From: Medicago truncatula
Taxonomy: Eukaryota > Streptophyta > Magnoliopsida > Fabales > Fabaceae
Direction of reading: 5' to 3'
DNA: 64,000 bases
NCBI RefSeq assembly: GCF_003473485.1
Contig: NC_053042.1
Span: 41,382,762-41,446,761 of the forward strand
Position numbers and translations under genes: made by a program. Shown piece by piece: positions 1 through 12,352 of the stretch (position 1 is the stretch's first letter; every line of letters starts with the position of its first letter). A model generated the notes under the pieces. That model did no database searches. It saw only the letters and a list, made by a program, of their open reading frames with translations, and was not told where the DNA came from.

Positions 1-2760
1 TTTCATATTTTTATTAATAAAAATACAATATTGCTCATCAATAATAAAAATAGCAATTAGAGTTCAAATTTAAATAAGTTCCCAATATTGCTGCTCTTTG
101 AGAATTATTTGAGAAACTTAATCGTTTTCTAGTGAACACATAAACTTAAATTTTTTAATTTGGCAAAAAAAATAAAAAATCACAATAGATGCAATTATAC
201 AAAGGTAGACATGTGATTATAAATCTGATGCCAAAATAAAGCATGTATGATTAGTGTGTTTTTTTAGACAGGTGTCGTCGAAAACTAAGACAAACAATTT
301 TAAGATTATGAGTTGATAAAGACATCTAACATAGCAGCAATGTCACTTAAGCAGAGCCGTTTCTAAAGTTTTGGTGGCAAGCCTATAATTCTAATCTTAA
401 ATAACAGGTAATAAAAAGAATTAATTTTGCAATTTTGGCCTCCTAAGTATCAAAACAACAATTTTTTTTATTTTTTTTATTTTTTTAATTTAAAAATTGA
501 TTTTTTGGTTTTTAAATTTTTTTAATTAATTAATTACACACGTGGCCTACCACGTAGGCGTTGAATAAGTCAAAATTGATCAAAAAGACCAAAGATGCAA
601 AGGGGCTAAATCTTAGGGGCCAAAATTGTGGTTTCTATATTTAGGGAGCCAAAATTGCAAGTTTTTGAAAGTTAAGGGGGGAAAAGTACACTTTAACCTT
701 AATTTTTTTTTAAAGTGTGAACATAATTTACTCTAACATGGTAGTTTAACTACATTACAAAATTATCTAATAAAAAAATCAAAATTCATAAAAAAAAAAA
801 ATCATTGAATTAATTATTTAATATTCAAATTTTCACAAAGGTGTTGATTTTTCAAAGAGTTGGAGAAGGGTCACTCTAACCGGGGATAATAAATGGATGG
901 GTAAAACATAAATCATCATATTAATCAATTTAATGACAAAAACTTTTTCCTTTCTGACGAGGTCAATCAAATGGATCCAATAAATATCAAAATCTCCTTT
1001 CATAAAACATATCTAATGATAGACAACTCTCAATAAACTTCAGTTGCTATATAAATACATACTTTTATTTATAAATTTAAGTATTATATAAATAGTTGTT
1101 TAAATAACACACATTTATCTAACAGTCACGCATTTGTATGATATATGACCACCTTGCAAGATTATGAGCAATATGGGTCTTAACTTGGTGTGGTAACGCA
1201 CTTATGAATGAATTAAAAGAGTCCAAAACGCCTTTAGAATCAAAAGAGAAAATGACTTCCTTCAAATCCAATTCCCACATTCATTCAATAATTGATAGCA
1301 AACCCAATGCATCTCCAAAAGTAACATCAGCAACTAATCTTATAATATGTGAGGATCCAGATCAATGTGATATTAGAGTCTCGTCTGAAAAAGTGGATGC
1401 ATATCATATGAATGTAATAAAAAGAGTGAGCAAGGAAGAAAACCGCATAACCATAGAAACACTATAACTAAAAATCAACCTATTACTCTCACCTCCTCAC
1501 CTTTCAATCCCAAACTTGTTGTATCTCTCCGAGAAATATGCATCAATATTTCACATTTTGAATCCACTCTAATAATTCGTCTTACACCATAGTAATTAGT
1601 CTCATAATTAATATTCGAACTTGTATACAGTAGGTACACTAGTAATTCCACAAATAAGCAGATTGGACTATTGACAACAACCTAGCGTGGCCCATTTGCA
1701 TCCAACCAGGGCCCTCGTCTACTCCAGTCACATTCCAAATCTAAGTGTGATTTTAATTTCAGAATTAATTAAGTTTTTTTTTTTTTTTTTTAAAAAAAAT
1801 GTCACTTTTCCAAAACTATTTTTATAACTATTAATATCATAAAAGGGAAAAAAATTATGTTTTTCAATGATTCTTTTTTTGACTCATAATAAATTAAATA
1901 TGGATTTTTTTTTAATACCATCAATACATGAGGAATTTTAATATTTTTTTAAGGAAGGAATTTTGATATTTAATATATAGAGTGGGGATGTCTGTTATTA
2001 TGATTTTTTTTTATCTATTCACATTTATGAAAACAAAAAAGTAAAATAAAAATGTGTTAATTGCTGCAAGACAATTTTTTTTTTTTTGTGTGTGGTGCAA
2101 TGAAAGTTGGGTTTAACATAAGAAATTAATCTTTCACAATGTGTCAAATCTATGTATGCATCCATATTTATTGTCTAAGAGTGTTTTGAATATGATTTAC
2201 CTATCTTGAATAAAACATACGAGGGTGTGGATTCATACCCTAGAAAAAAGGCGTTGATTATGATTGTTTATATTTAACGTTTTATTGTGGGGTAAAAAAA
2301 AGATAAAATAATATTTCAAAATAGAAAAAAATAATGTGAATTTATTTTAAAAAAGAAAAAAACATTAACCATTTTCTTAATTTATTTAAAAACAAATAGC
2401 AAACAAAATAACAGTAGAGAGAAGGTAAAATAAAAATTCAGAAAGAAGATCAAAGTAAGAAATAAAGGGAGAAATAATTTTCTTTTAGAATGACAGTAGA
2501 GTAAGAGTTTAGAAAGAAGATCGAAGTATGAAAAAATGAAAAGAATAAAGTGCAATATATTCAAAAGAAACATAATAGCAAAGCCAAGAAAAGGCAAAAA
2601 TTCACATTATGAAAAGAAACTCAAATAAAAAACAAAATTATTTTATCAAATAAAAAATAATTGAAAAAGGTTATTTGACTGTATAATAGTACTATACTAT
2701 AGTATTTTAGATTAGATTTAATTTTTTTGCATAAATAAAAGTTATATAGATTAGATTAGG
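1..2760. other. AT-rich intergenic DNA
   Basis: No gene is supported here. The stretch is rich in A/T runs. An open frame at 1204-1467 (+) would give 87 residues, but it has no recognisable domain and no splice or promoter context. Positions about 420-700 carry a diverged repeat (phrases such as GGCCAAAATTG and a GTGGC...CACGT segment) related to the one at about 28150-28400. Confidence 0.6.
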
Positions 2761-2849
2761 ATTAGATATATAGGAGTGCAGTATCCCGCGGGATACACGG
2801 GGGGAAATTTTCTGTTGTGTAAATCCTTAACTTTGAAGGCCCACTGACC

Positions 2850-3135
2850 CACCTCACTACACTACACTCCTCTTAAAATCCTTCGTACCACGTTTCTGTA
2901 TCACACACCAGTTCTGTGCCTGTGCTTCATTTCAACGAGAATTTCAACAACTACCAATACTAATACTATATACTATATACTATATTATGTAATAATGTAG
3001 TAATAATAATATTTGCTAGTACTGTTTTTCTGCTCTCTCCGTATTTCTAGCTATCATCACCAGTAACACTTTTAAATTATCATTTTGATTGAGAAAGAGA
3101 GAAGAGAAATCAATCAAGAAAGCACATGGATGGGT
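2850..3135 (+). other. Possible transcript leader with tiny first exon
   Basis: This stretch is less AT-rich than its surroundings and has the C/T-rich, then GA-rich, make-up of a plant 5' leader. It ends in ATGGATGG followed by GTAATA, which could be a minimal first coding exon with a GT donor. No following coding exon could be found before the LINE remnant at 3.7 kb, so this may be a non-coding transcript, a gene end broken by rearrangement, or chance. A telomere-box-like ACCCTAACCCTA run lies at about 3290-3301. Confidence 0.2.
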
Positions 3136-3714
3136 AATATATTATGTGGTGTGCATGTATATGTTTTGTATTTATTTATTTATTTACCCTTTGGTTTGTG
3201 TCACTTACAACGTGGTTGTTACTGTTTAAGTTGACACTTGACACTTGATGCACTTTTATTTTATCTTATCTCACTTTAACCACTGTATACCCTAACCCTA
3301 CTATTCCAAGCAAGAAAGCATTAGCATGTGACTATTTTCAACTGTTAGGCCTCCACATTGTACCTGTAGTAGGCTAAATCACATCAAATATATATACTAT
3401 ACTATACTATAGAGCTCAATTGAATGAATGAATATGATCATATAATAAGACAGAAAGCACCTAATTTGGATTAAAAGGAGCCTCACTACTCACTAGTGAA
3501 GAGAGATTCATTGTATTGAAGTTCCATTATCTTCCACCGTTCTTCAGTTAATTAAACACTTTTTAAGACTAGAGTTGGGTCTTAATTGCAAATCATTGAT
3601 TATGTAATGATGTTAGGGAACATTGAGTTGTTGTTGTGGGCTACCACCAAAACAAACAAATTAAGGCAGGCTACTTATGTAGTACGAGACTATGTAAGAG
3701 ATTTTTACTCACAA

Positions 3715-4930
3715 AAGAAACATGAAATGTGATATACTTTTTTCTAAGCACCTCAATAGAATTATATACGAAATAGGGCAGTCTCAAACGTATAAGGTGT
3801 GCCTTTTGCAACTACCTCAGAAACTAAGAGTTACAACGGTTACAAATAAGATACAACAGAAAAACATTAGCCAATATCCAAACAAACAAGAGGGCTTGAC
3901 CACCACTGCTGAGTTCCAAAAACAAAGGTAGCTTTTTTAGCTTTCAGCCAACCTAAAGACATCAACTTAACCTTATCAAGTAAACAAGGGATGGGGGTAA
4001 CAACATGATTAAACAGACGATTATTATGTTCATTCCAAACAACCCAGACACATAGAAGCCATATTAGTTGCATAAAAGAACGTCTAGCAGAACACCACCA
4101 CCTGTCAAATGAGTGAACTGTAAAAAATGATCGAAAATATTATCTGCGTCCACCCCATAGCATCCAATCCAATCTCGCACCAAATGCCACAGCGAACCAA
4201 AGGTATCACACAATAAAAAAAGGTGTTGTGCCGATTCAGGATGACCACAACCAGCAACGCACGAGGACATGTCAGGCGATAGCACCCGTCTAGAAATCAA
4301 ATTCGTCCTTGTCGATAAACGGTCACGAAGGAGCCTCCACGCAAAAACGGAAACCTTCAAGGGAACCTGTTTGTGCCACACCAAATCCAAAGCATAGTCT
4401 ACGGCCTAAGGTACCTGAGAGACTAACAAACTATATGCACCTCGAACTATGTATCCACTAGATGGGTCTGGAAGCCACACCCAACTATCTACAACATTAG
4501 GATTCAAGGAAACATCAAGAAGTAAAGCCCTACACTCCTCTAGCAACCCCTCCTCCCACTGCCATAACCTACGTCTCCACCTCCACACTTCCCCCCACCG
4601 CTCCGAATCAACAGAGAGCAAGTCTGCCACATACATAGTCTTATTCTCTGTTAACTCAAACAACCGACTAAGTCTCACACAAAGAGGAACCTCCCCTAAC
4701 CACCTATCAGACCAAAACGAAGTATCAGCCCCATCATCAACTCTCCTCACCTGATCCTCAAACCAGCCGCTACCACCATCTCCATCCCTCACCCTAAGAC
4801 GACTCACCTCCGACCACCAACAATGAAACTCTCCGGCCCCCAACCTGCCACCTAACTCGCCATACCTGACAACTAAAACCCTATACCACAACCCACCTCT
4901 GTCTACCAACATCCGCCAACGCCATACTTT
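3715..4930 (-). mobile_element. Decayed 5'-truncated LINE, 3' end of ORF2
   Basis: Read on the minus strand, 4912 to 4406 and 4390 to 4064 are one frame separated by a stop codon; the reading then moves to another frame at about 4090 and continues to 3867. The protein has the layout that ends plant non-LTR retrotransposon ORF2: a region with GLWYRVLVVRYGE and FWSDRWLGEVPL, then the reverse-transcriptase zinc-binding (zf-RVT) segment with WHKQVPLKVSVFAWRLL and the CVAGCG...ESAQHLFLLC cysteine/histidine pattern, then WVVWNEHNNRLF. The reverse transcriptase and endonuclease domains are missing, as expected after 5' truncation near 4930. One nonsense codon and one frameshift show it is dead. The sequence from 3866 to about 3715 resembles a LINE 3' UTR, but I saw no clear A-tail or TSD, so the outer limits are approximate. 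Confidence 0.8.
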
Positions 4931-5492
4931 TGTTTTTGGACTGAATTTAATGAATATATGTATGTGTGTTGTGGAATGTACATGTCTTTATTAGAATCAA
5001 TCGTTTATAAAGAGTCTTCAGACACCAAAAAATACATGATTTTCACTATAGAAATTTGTACTTTAGTTCACCAAGTCGAAAAAATAAACTGTTCTGTTAA
5101 CCCTAGTAGTCTTTATGCTCGAGCTTCTAATGCATTTGACCAATTAGTATTAATATCAGATTAACTAGTTTTACTCTTAACAAAGTTTACATAAAAACCT
5201 ATCCAAATAAAGATTCCCATCACATCATAATCAAATGTTCCAACCTAAGGACATTTTGAATATTTTGTAATTTTCTCCAAGCTCTTCATCATAAACATGG
5301 AATTGTCTTGTTGATACAAACATATAAATATCTATGTTACCGTTGTATTGTGGGCAGATACGACTTATTCCGAAAAGAGAGAAAAATAAACACAATACTA
5401 CATAACTCATGGTTGATCCTACAAACACATCCATTCAAATACAGAGCAATTACATAAACCTTATTAACCTCCTCAATATTTCCCCCTAAGGT
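4931..5492. other. 3' flank of the kelch gene
   Basis: No gene is supported. The part next to 5492 probably holds the 3' UTR of the minus-strand kelch gene. Open frames here are short and have no domain. Confidence 0.5.
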
Positions 5493-8400
5493 TCAAGCAT
5501 TATTTCCACTTGCAGGACCTCCTAGTGTTAAAGCCAAGCCTTGTAAGTCACTCCTGATTTTATGTTCTCCGGGTAAGGACACCGTATTGGTTCCTTTTAT
5601 GATTGGAGACGGTCGAGCATGTAGTGGTTGCTTTAGGGCATAGCACGGCTCTAAACATGAACTGATAGTTACTTTCTCTGAATTCCTCGAATTATCCACA
5701 TGATTTGAGTTCATGAGAGGCTGACTTGATGGAAACAAACAATTTGGCTCAGCTACTCCTGCTCCCTGATAGATTATTCATTTGTTACATAAATCGTAGT
5801 ACTATATAACTAAAAAATGTCGCAAGCGAATTTCAAAAGCTTACCGGTGCAAACAAAACTCCTCTGAAAAGTCTTCCATTCACTACTGCAGTCATTAGAA
5901 AACCTGAATCAAAGGCTCCATCAATTTTGCCAAGAACTTCAGTACCAATCTAGGATTCAAAATCAAGAGTTAAAAAATAAGTAACCGAGATTAAACAACA
6001 AAAAAGAAGAAAATTTCATCATGGTGAGAATTTGAATTTCGAAAGCAAAGGATCTACCAGGTGTTGACTGTGCCCGCGTCCAGCAGGCTTCGGTTCTAAA
6101 GCTTGGAGTCGAGCTCCTTTTTTATCTTCACCAACATGTAGATATTGTTCTTGCTTTGGTTGTTGATCCATTACATGAAGATCTTGTTGACTTATTTGTG
6201 TGCAATTCTTCAGAAATCTCTTGTTACTCGAGAAATTGTCAAGTTGACAAGTGCTTGGAGTTTTATTGACGAGTTTGACTCGGCGATATCGCTGAGAATC
6301 CATGGCAGAAGCATTTGGTTTTTGACCTGGAGTCTGTTCTTGATCAGATTGAGATGGAGATGAATGCTGAGACAGGGAAAGAGAATGTTCTTCTTGTTCT
6401 GAGTCAACATCCCACACCTTTGTAGCAGCAATTCTCCTCCTCTTCTGTTGTGAAGTTCCTGCATAACATTATAAATTTTAAGTCGAATTCTCGAGTCTCT
6501 TTTACGCGTGAAAGAGTCTTAAACCTACCTGAATCAAATTGATATGGTTGCACTTTTTCTAATGCAACTCCATAACCCAATTTTCCTAAGACTTCCACAT
6601 TATTCCCGACACGCGAAATTTTCTGGTCCAAAACACATTGTTAGTTCTTTTTATCAAAGGCATGCTATAATAGTGAACAAGTACCAGTTGTTATTTGAAA
6701 CAACATAAAGCATTTTAAGAGAGCTTTGTTAAGACAAAAGGTTAGCATATTAGTATTTTCTTTTACCGTGTTGGTGTCTACTCCGCCTCCCAGGTTGGTC
6801 TTCTTTTCTTGATTCCAATAACTTCCGAAGACTTTACAACTCGATAAGTTGTTATGCCCATTTGGATACTCTGCTGCAAGCTGCAATACTAACAATTCAT
6901 TCAGAGGACGTTCATCTTCCCCACACCTGCTACATGTCAAAGGTGGTCTATTAGAATGAGACCCTGGAAACTAACATTACCACTAACTTACGAACATTTG
7001 TCTATACAAAAAAAAAAGGCTAAGGAATAGGATAAGGCTAATTTCTTGGGGAAACCTACCCGCCATATATAACAATATCGGTGTCTGCAACAACAGCGGT
7101 ATGAGAAAACCGTCCTTGTGGCTGTTGACCATGTATATCAAGTTGAGACCATAAACAAGTGTGTATGTCAAACACCCAAATGTCGTTGCAATAACGTTTA
7201 TCTCCGACCCCTCCAATGATGTATACCTGAGATTAATCATCACAAGAGTAAGTGGTAAGTGTAAAAAAAGTACCATAAATAGCATAAGTAAATAATGACT
7301 CTAATTGTTCGTGAAAAAAGGTTATCATCCTCTCATGCCTTTGTAGTTCCTCCAACCATAGGTTCGCATTTGGATTAATGAGTTGAGAGAAGCGAGCTAG
7401 GGAATTAATCCAACAACGAACTTTTGGCTAGACGGACCATGTAACTAGCTTCACAATTTTTTTTTACGCAATCGCACACTTATTACGAAATTTAGTTAAG
7501 TATTCGATTAACTTCTTGTTCATATAAAAATTAAACACATGTGCATTTCTCAAAAGTGTTATTTATAGGAATTTGTTCTAGGAACATTGGAAAATAAAAA
7601 TATATACGAATTTAGGAGTATTTTAGGAACGACGTCATAAAATACAGTGAAAATAGTTAAATTTGCTTATATTTCATACTGAATGAGTAAATTCACTTGC
7701 CTTAGTTCCAACATTTACAGCTGCATGACCTGCCCTGACTCCTGGTGAAGAACCTTGATTTTTCAACTGTCAAAAGAAAAAAAATCAAACAAACTCATTA
7801 TTTTTGTTTGAAAACTCAAACAAATTTTTTTAAAAATAAAATAAAATAAAACAAATTTATTATACTGAAAATACTGATTTTTGGTCACTAGGTTCCATTT
7901 CCATATGAACAAATTATAAGATTGAGAGAGAAATTAATCAATACCCTAGTCCAAGTCATTGTTTCCATATCAAGCAAACTAACATCACCATGATACTGAT
8001 CACCACTATCTCCACCATACACAATAAGCTTATTCCCAATAGCTAGAGTACAATGACTATCTCTAGGAACAGGCAAATCACCTTTAACCTCAGGAAAAGA
8101 ACTCCATCTCATAGTTCTAAGGTCTAAAATATGCAAATCATTTAAATAATTTGCATCACCTTCTCCACTACCACCAAAAATCACTAGTCTTTCACCACCA
8201 ACAAGAGTAGCAGTGTGACTTTCCCTTGGTGAAGGTGGTATCCCTTCACATTTAGGCTTAATCCATTCTTTTGTGTAAAGATCAAGTATATGAGTTTCAT
8301 TCACTTTCTTGAAACCATTTGTACCACCAAAAACTATCATTTTGTGTCCTACAAGAACAGCACTATGGCTATCTCTAGGACCTGGCTTTTCACCTGTTGT

Positions 8401-9069
8401 AGTAACCTTGCTCCATTCCATTTTGTCAAGGTCCAAACATAGTACATCACTAAAATGCAATCCTCCACAACATCCCTAAAATTAAATTAAATCAAATTAG
8501 TAACGTTTTGTTACTTTATCATAAAAAATAAATGAAATGAAAATGTGAGTATTTAATTATTTTTTTCTATATTAAGAAAGCAAAAATATGATTGGAAACA
8601 AAAAACATATTGTCGCACTAATTAGAGAAAGAAAAATGAATTGAGTTGATTTGTCTAGAAGTAATATGTGTGCTGAGAGAAATTAGGAAAAAACTAAAAT
8701 TGAGAAAAGAAAGTGTTTTGGTTATTAACCAAAGATAGAAGTTGAAGACAACAAGTACTACTGTACTAAGAATTTATGAAAATATTAATCATATAACGAG
8801 AATGAAAATTCTGAAAATGACAGAACTCCAAAGAAGTAATAAACTTGTGAAAATTTCAGAAGACAACATTAAACACAGTGTGTATATATTCAGAAATAAT
8901 ATTTTTTTTGAATGATAATAATAATAATATTTCATACCCCAAAAATATACATAAGTCTTCCAGAGAAGCAAGCAGAGTGACCCCATCTTTGAGAAGGATT
9001 AAAACCTAAAACCTTAGGATAGAGCCACATTGCTTTCTTCTTAGGAGTTTCAGCAAGAAGAGACTCCAT
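5493..9069 (-). CDS. Kelch-repeat protein, nine exons, about 642 aa
   Basis: Exons (minus strand): 9069-8938, 8475-7945, 7766-7701, 7226-7060, 6926-6767, 6622-6529, 6458-6058, 5949-5845, 5765-5493; all junctions keep frame. Residues about 25-300 form a kelch beta-propeller: repeated blades with paired glycines (YIFGG, IVFGG, VIFGG, IVYGG, YIIGG, VIYGG), each preceded by a P-R-[DE]-S-H or R-[FAW]-[SG]-H turn and followed by a tryptophan (MEWSKV, KEWIKP, MRWSSF, MTWTRV). Such propellers bind partner proteins. The C-terminal half (about 330-642) is not propeller: it is polar and Ser/Gln-rich, with a basic QQKRRR run at 387-392 that could be a nuclear signal, and a conserved-looking segment IGTEVLGKIDGAFDSGFLMT encoded by exon 8. 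No F-box, acyl-CoA-binding or phosphatase domain is visible. Intron 3 is of GC-AG type. The start ATG at 9069 lies just after a GA-repeat leader. Family name is secure; specific function is unknown. Confidence 0.9.
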
Positions 9070-9084
9070 GTATAATATGTATTT

Positions 9085-9086
<2 letters not shown>

Positions 9087-9125
<39 letters not shown>
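9087..9125 (-). repeat. (CT)n/(GA)n microsatellite in kelch 5' leader
   Basis: About 19 TC units, read as GA on the gene's strand, end 18 bp upstream of the kelch gene's ATG. GA tracts in plant leaders are known binding sites of BBR/BPC factors; a role here is inference. It is also a likely length-polymorphic marker. Confidence 0.9.
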
Positions 9126-9128
<3 letters not shown>

Positions 9129-9565
9129 TTTAAGAAGAGACTCTGCTGTGATTGTGAATGTGGTAAGAAGAGAGTTGAATGAGTTGAATATTTGAATACT
9201 CGAAGAGAGTGCTTGACAACGATGAAATAATAACAAGAGAGAAATTAAAGAGAGTCAAAAAAGAAAGAAGAGATGAAGAAAGGAAGTGATGTATGTATAC
9301 TATCAACTATCAGTATCAATAGACATGAAAAGATGGGCGCTTTCAAGTCTAAATCACTGCCAACCAACAGCAACACAAGATGGTTGTTGTCAAAACCACA
9401 TTATTATATTAATTGAAATTGTGCAAATTTATTTCTTAAACTTTCTATAATTACATTTTTTTACGATAAATACGTACTACTCGTAGAAGCCTTATCATGT
9501 GTCTTAAAGACACGAGTTAGCATGAACTTTAAGTTTTTTTTTTATATGTAGACAATGCTAACAAA

Positions 9566-10151
9566 TAGGGTTGGGAATAGGCCAGGCTGGCCTACAGGGG
9601 CCTACGGCCTGGCCTGTTTTGGCCTGGCCTGGCCTGGCCTGTTTAGTAGATAGGCTAGGCTTAGGCTTTTTAAAAAGCCTGTTTAGTTAAATAGGCCAGG
9701 CTTAGGCTTTCAGAAAAGCCTGTTAAGTCTAATAGGCCGGCCTATTAATACTTATTTATTAAAAATTATTTTTTATATTAAAATAATTGCATACATTAAA
9801 AATATAAACATCTTTTTCCCTATCTATTAGTCCCTAAATAGGCTTTGTTGTTATAGGCTTTTAAGTAGGCTTTAATCCAGTTAAAATTTACTTGTAGTTA
9901 AATAGGCTTTTAAGTAGGCTTTAAGGCATGTTTAGCTTATTTAGTAGGCCAAATGAATTATTTGATGACCTTAATATGAAGTAGGCCTGTAAATAGGCTT
10001 TCAGGCCAGTCCAGGCTTTTAAATAGGTCAGGCCAGGCCAAGAAAAACGGCCTATAATAGGCCACAGGCCAGGCTCAGACTTGTAAATTTTTTCGTAGGC
10101 CAGGCTCAGGCCTATCAAAGCCTGGCCTGACCTGGCCTATTCCCACCCCTA
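9566..10151. mobile_element. Non-autonomous hAT-type element, 586 bp
   Basis: Ends are TAGGGTTGGGAATAGGCC on the left and, reversed, TAGGGGTGGGAATAGGCC on the right. Both sides carry the same 8-bp duplication CTAACAAA (9558-9565 and 10152-10159), the hallmark of hAT transposition. The body is made of many short GGCCTGGCC / TAGGCTTT / AGGCCAGG motifs in both orientations, so it can fold extensively. It has no coding capacity. Confidence 0.85.
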
Positions 10152-10180
10152 CTAACAAATGTCTTAAGATTAAAATGAAA

Positions 10181-10703
10181 CTCTAGCCGTCACCCTTTTC
10201 TTCTTCTTTTTAGAGGGGTGATTTATGATCAATTTTGATGCAAAAATCATCCGTTCCAATTATTTTTCTTTCTATCCTAATTGAATAAGTGATTTCACAT
10301 ATTCTCTGTTTTCTTTCGTTTGTTTTTGTGATTTCGTCGTCTCTGAACGACTCTGTTTGTTTTGATTTCCTGTCTTTGTGCGGTGTGTTTTTTATTTTCT
10401 GTCTTAGTGCGGTGTTTATTTGATTCAGGTTGAAAGATTAGCTTTGAGCAAGTGCAGATCCGATCAATAACAATGACTTTGGCATCGTCAACGTTGCAGA
10501 TCCGGAGACATGAGTATTCTGGATACATGAATATAGTCATATTTGTAGTCATATGTACTTTGCCGTTTTATGCTATTAACATGGATGTTGTGAGTTTGTT
10601 CACAGATTCATCCTTTTTATTTTTAGCGAATTTGAATTTGTATTGTATCAATGTACTCTGTCAATTTAAATGAATGAATATCGGTTATTTTTGTCAAAAA
10701 AAA
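10181..10703 (+). mobile_element. Short internally deleted LINE with 12-bp TSD
   Basis: The insertion starts with CTCTAGCCGTCACCC, which looks like a plant LINE 5' UTR start, and ends in the sequence ...GAATATCGGTTATTTTTGTC plus an A-tail, like Medicago LINE 3' ends. It is flanked by ATTAAAATGAAA at 10169-10180 and 10704-10715. Its length of 523 bp means that ORF1 and ORF2 are gone although both ends are present. Confidence 0.75.
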
Positions 10704-11116
10704 ATTAAAATGAAAAGTTTATAATAAGAATTGTGTTACCAACACATTGAAACATTAAAATTCATTTTTTTTTTTATAAAATTTATCAATTGTTTTTTTT
10801 TTTATATATATATATATATACCCCTTTGTTATTTTTATATATATATAAATTTTGCTGACGTGTGAGGAGATTAGTTAAAAAAATTATTAAAAGAAACTTT
10901 GTATTAAAAATAAAAGTTGGGTTTGTCTAACATGTGCAACATTGCACGTGTTAAAATAACTAATAGTTGTAATTTTTTCTTGGAAAACAATAATTATATA
11001 TTCAAAAGTTTTAAATAGTATTTAATATTAAACGTGCAAGTTTCAATATAAAATTTATATTTTAAACTTCTTAATATATGCAAATTTGCACATGATAGAA
11101 AAATCCATAAAAGTTA

Positions 11117-11410
11117 CTCCCTCCGTCCCTATATATAAGACCCTTTTGCCAAAATCACGAAAATTAAAATAGTGGATATTTGTATTAAAGTTGTTTGTAA
11201 TCACTATTGTTTTTACAATTTTATCCTTTAAGAAAAATGTTAGTTTATGTTTTCAACATGTTATTTATTGTTGATTGAAGAAAAAGATGTATAATAAATC
11301 GGGGCATGTATGTAAAGAAATAATTAATGTAGTTGAAAATAACAAAGGGGTCTTATAAAAAGGGACAAAAAAAATTCTCAAAAGGGTCTTATAATTAGGG
11401 ACGGAGGGAG
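11117..11410. mobile_element. Stowaway-like MITE, 294 bp
   Basis: The terminal inverted repeats are CTCCCTCCGTCCCTA... and ...TAGGGACGGAGGGAG, flanked by TA on both sides (11115-11116 and 11411-11412). It belongs to the same family as the copies at 58775-59063 and 62759-63051, which lie in the opposite orientation and share the interior with the ATGTTGAAAACATAAACCAA phrase. Confidence 0.85.
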
Positions 11411-11575
11411 TATTACTTTTGTCTTAACGATAAGTATTCACTTTTTGATAAAAACTTATTTATTTTAATTTTTTTATCAATGTTTTGTGAGTATTCATTA
11501 ACATTTTTCAAAATATTCTTTTAAAAAAAAAATTCCAATATATAAATGGATATGGATCCTTTATATATAATACAC

Positions 11576-12352
11576 GAGTCAATTACCCCCCTGAAATTTC
11601 ACAACGTTAGTCAATTTACTTCCTCCGTCAAATTTTTCTGTTAGTGAACATGACGTTTTGCAAATAACTCCCTGAAGTTTTGCACTTATGTGCAAAATGC
11701 CCCCCAAACTTAAAAATTTATATTATTTTTTTCTTAAAAACAAACAATTAATAGTTAAATATTAAAGCTAACTATTAATTTTAGAGTTTGGAAAAACTAC
11801 ATACATATATACATCAAAATAGGGAAAAATGTGTATTTTTAAAGTGACAATAATGATTATTTTTAATAGTCAAATTATTATTTTTAGAGGTTTATAAACA
11901 AATTAATAATCAAATTTATATTTATATTTTCTCCTTCACCATCTTAGTCTTTTAACTCCTCCAATTCCTTCAACAATTTGCTCAAACCATTTAAACTACA
12001 CAACCCCCAATATTAATTTACAAATCATCCCATTATTTTCACTTCAAAAAATACATATTTTTTCCTATTTTGGAGCCTATTTTGATGTATATATGCATGT
12101 AGTTTTTCCAAATTCCAAAATTAATAGTTAGTTTTAATATTTAACTATTAATTGTTTGTTTTTAAGAAAAAAATAATATAAATTTTTAAGTTTGGGGGGC
12201 ATTTTGCACATAAGTGCAAAACTTTAGGGGGATATTTGCAAAACGTCATGTTCACTAACAGAAAAATTCAGAGGGGTAATTGAAGTTTTGTTAATTTCAG
12301 AGGGGTAATTGATGAAACTTACAATTTCAGGGGGGAAATTGACTATTTACTC
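11576..12352. mobile_element. Long-armed foldback element (MULE-type), copy 1
   Basis: The two arms are long inverted repeats carrying landmarks such as TGACGTTTTGCAAATA and GTTTTGCACTTATGTGCAAA. Flanks are TATAATACAC (11566-11575) and TATAATACTC (12353-12362), a 10-bp duplication with one change; 9-11 bp is typical of Mutator-like elements. The left arm lacks an outer segment that copy 2 (60815-61693) retains. There is no coding capacity. Confidence 0.8.

Noticed and set aside
1204..1467. 87-codon open frame
   Set aside because: No domain, no conserved motif, no promoter or splice context; expected by chance.
2382..2597. 71-codon hydrophobic minus-strand frame
   Set aside because: Phe/Leu richness comes from an A-rich plus strand; there is no other support.
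3463..3490. TTTGGATTAAAAGGAGCCTCA, similar to miR159
   Set aside because: It matches the known mature form at only about 16 of 21 positions, and no matching precursor arm was found around it.
4449..4754. 101-codon plus-strand frame
   Set aside because: It is antisense to the LINE zinc-binding region and only mirrors its codon bias.
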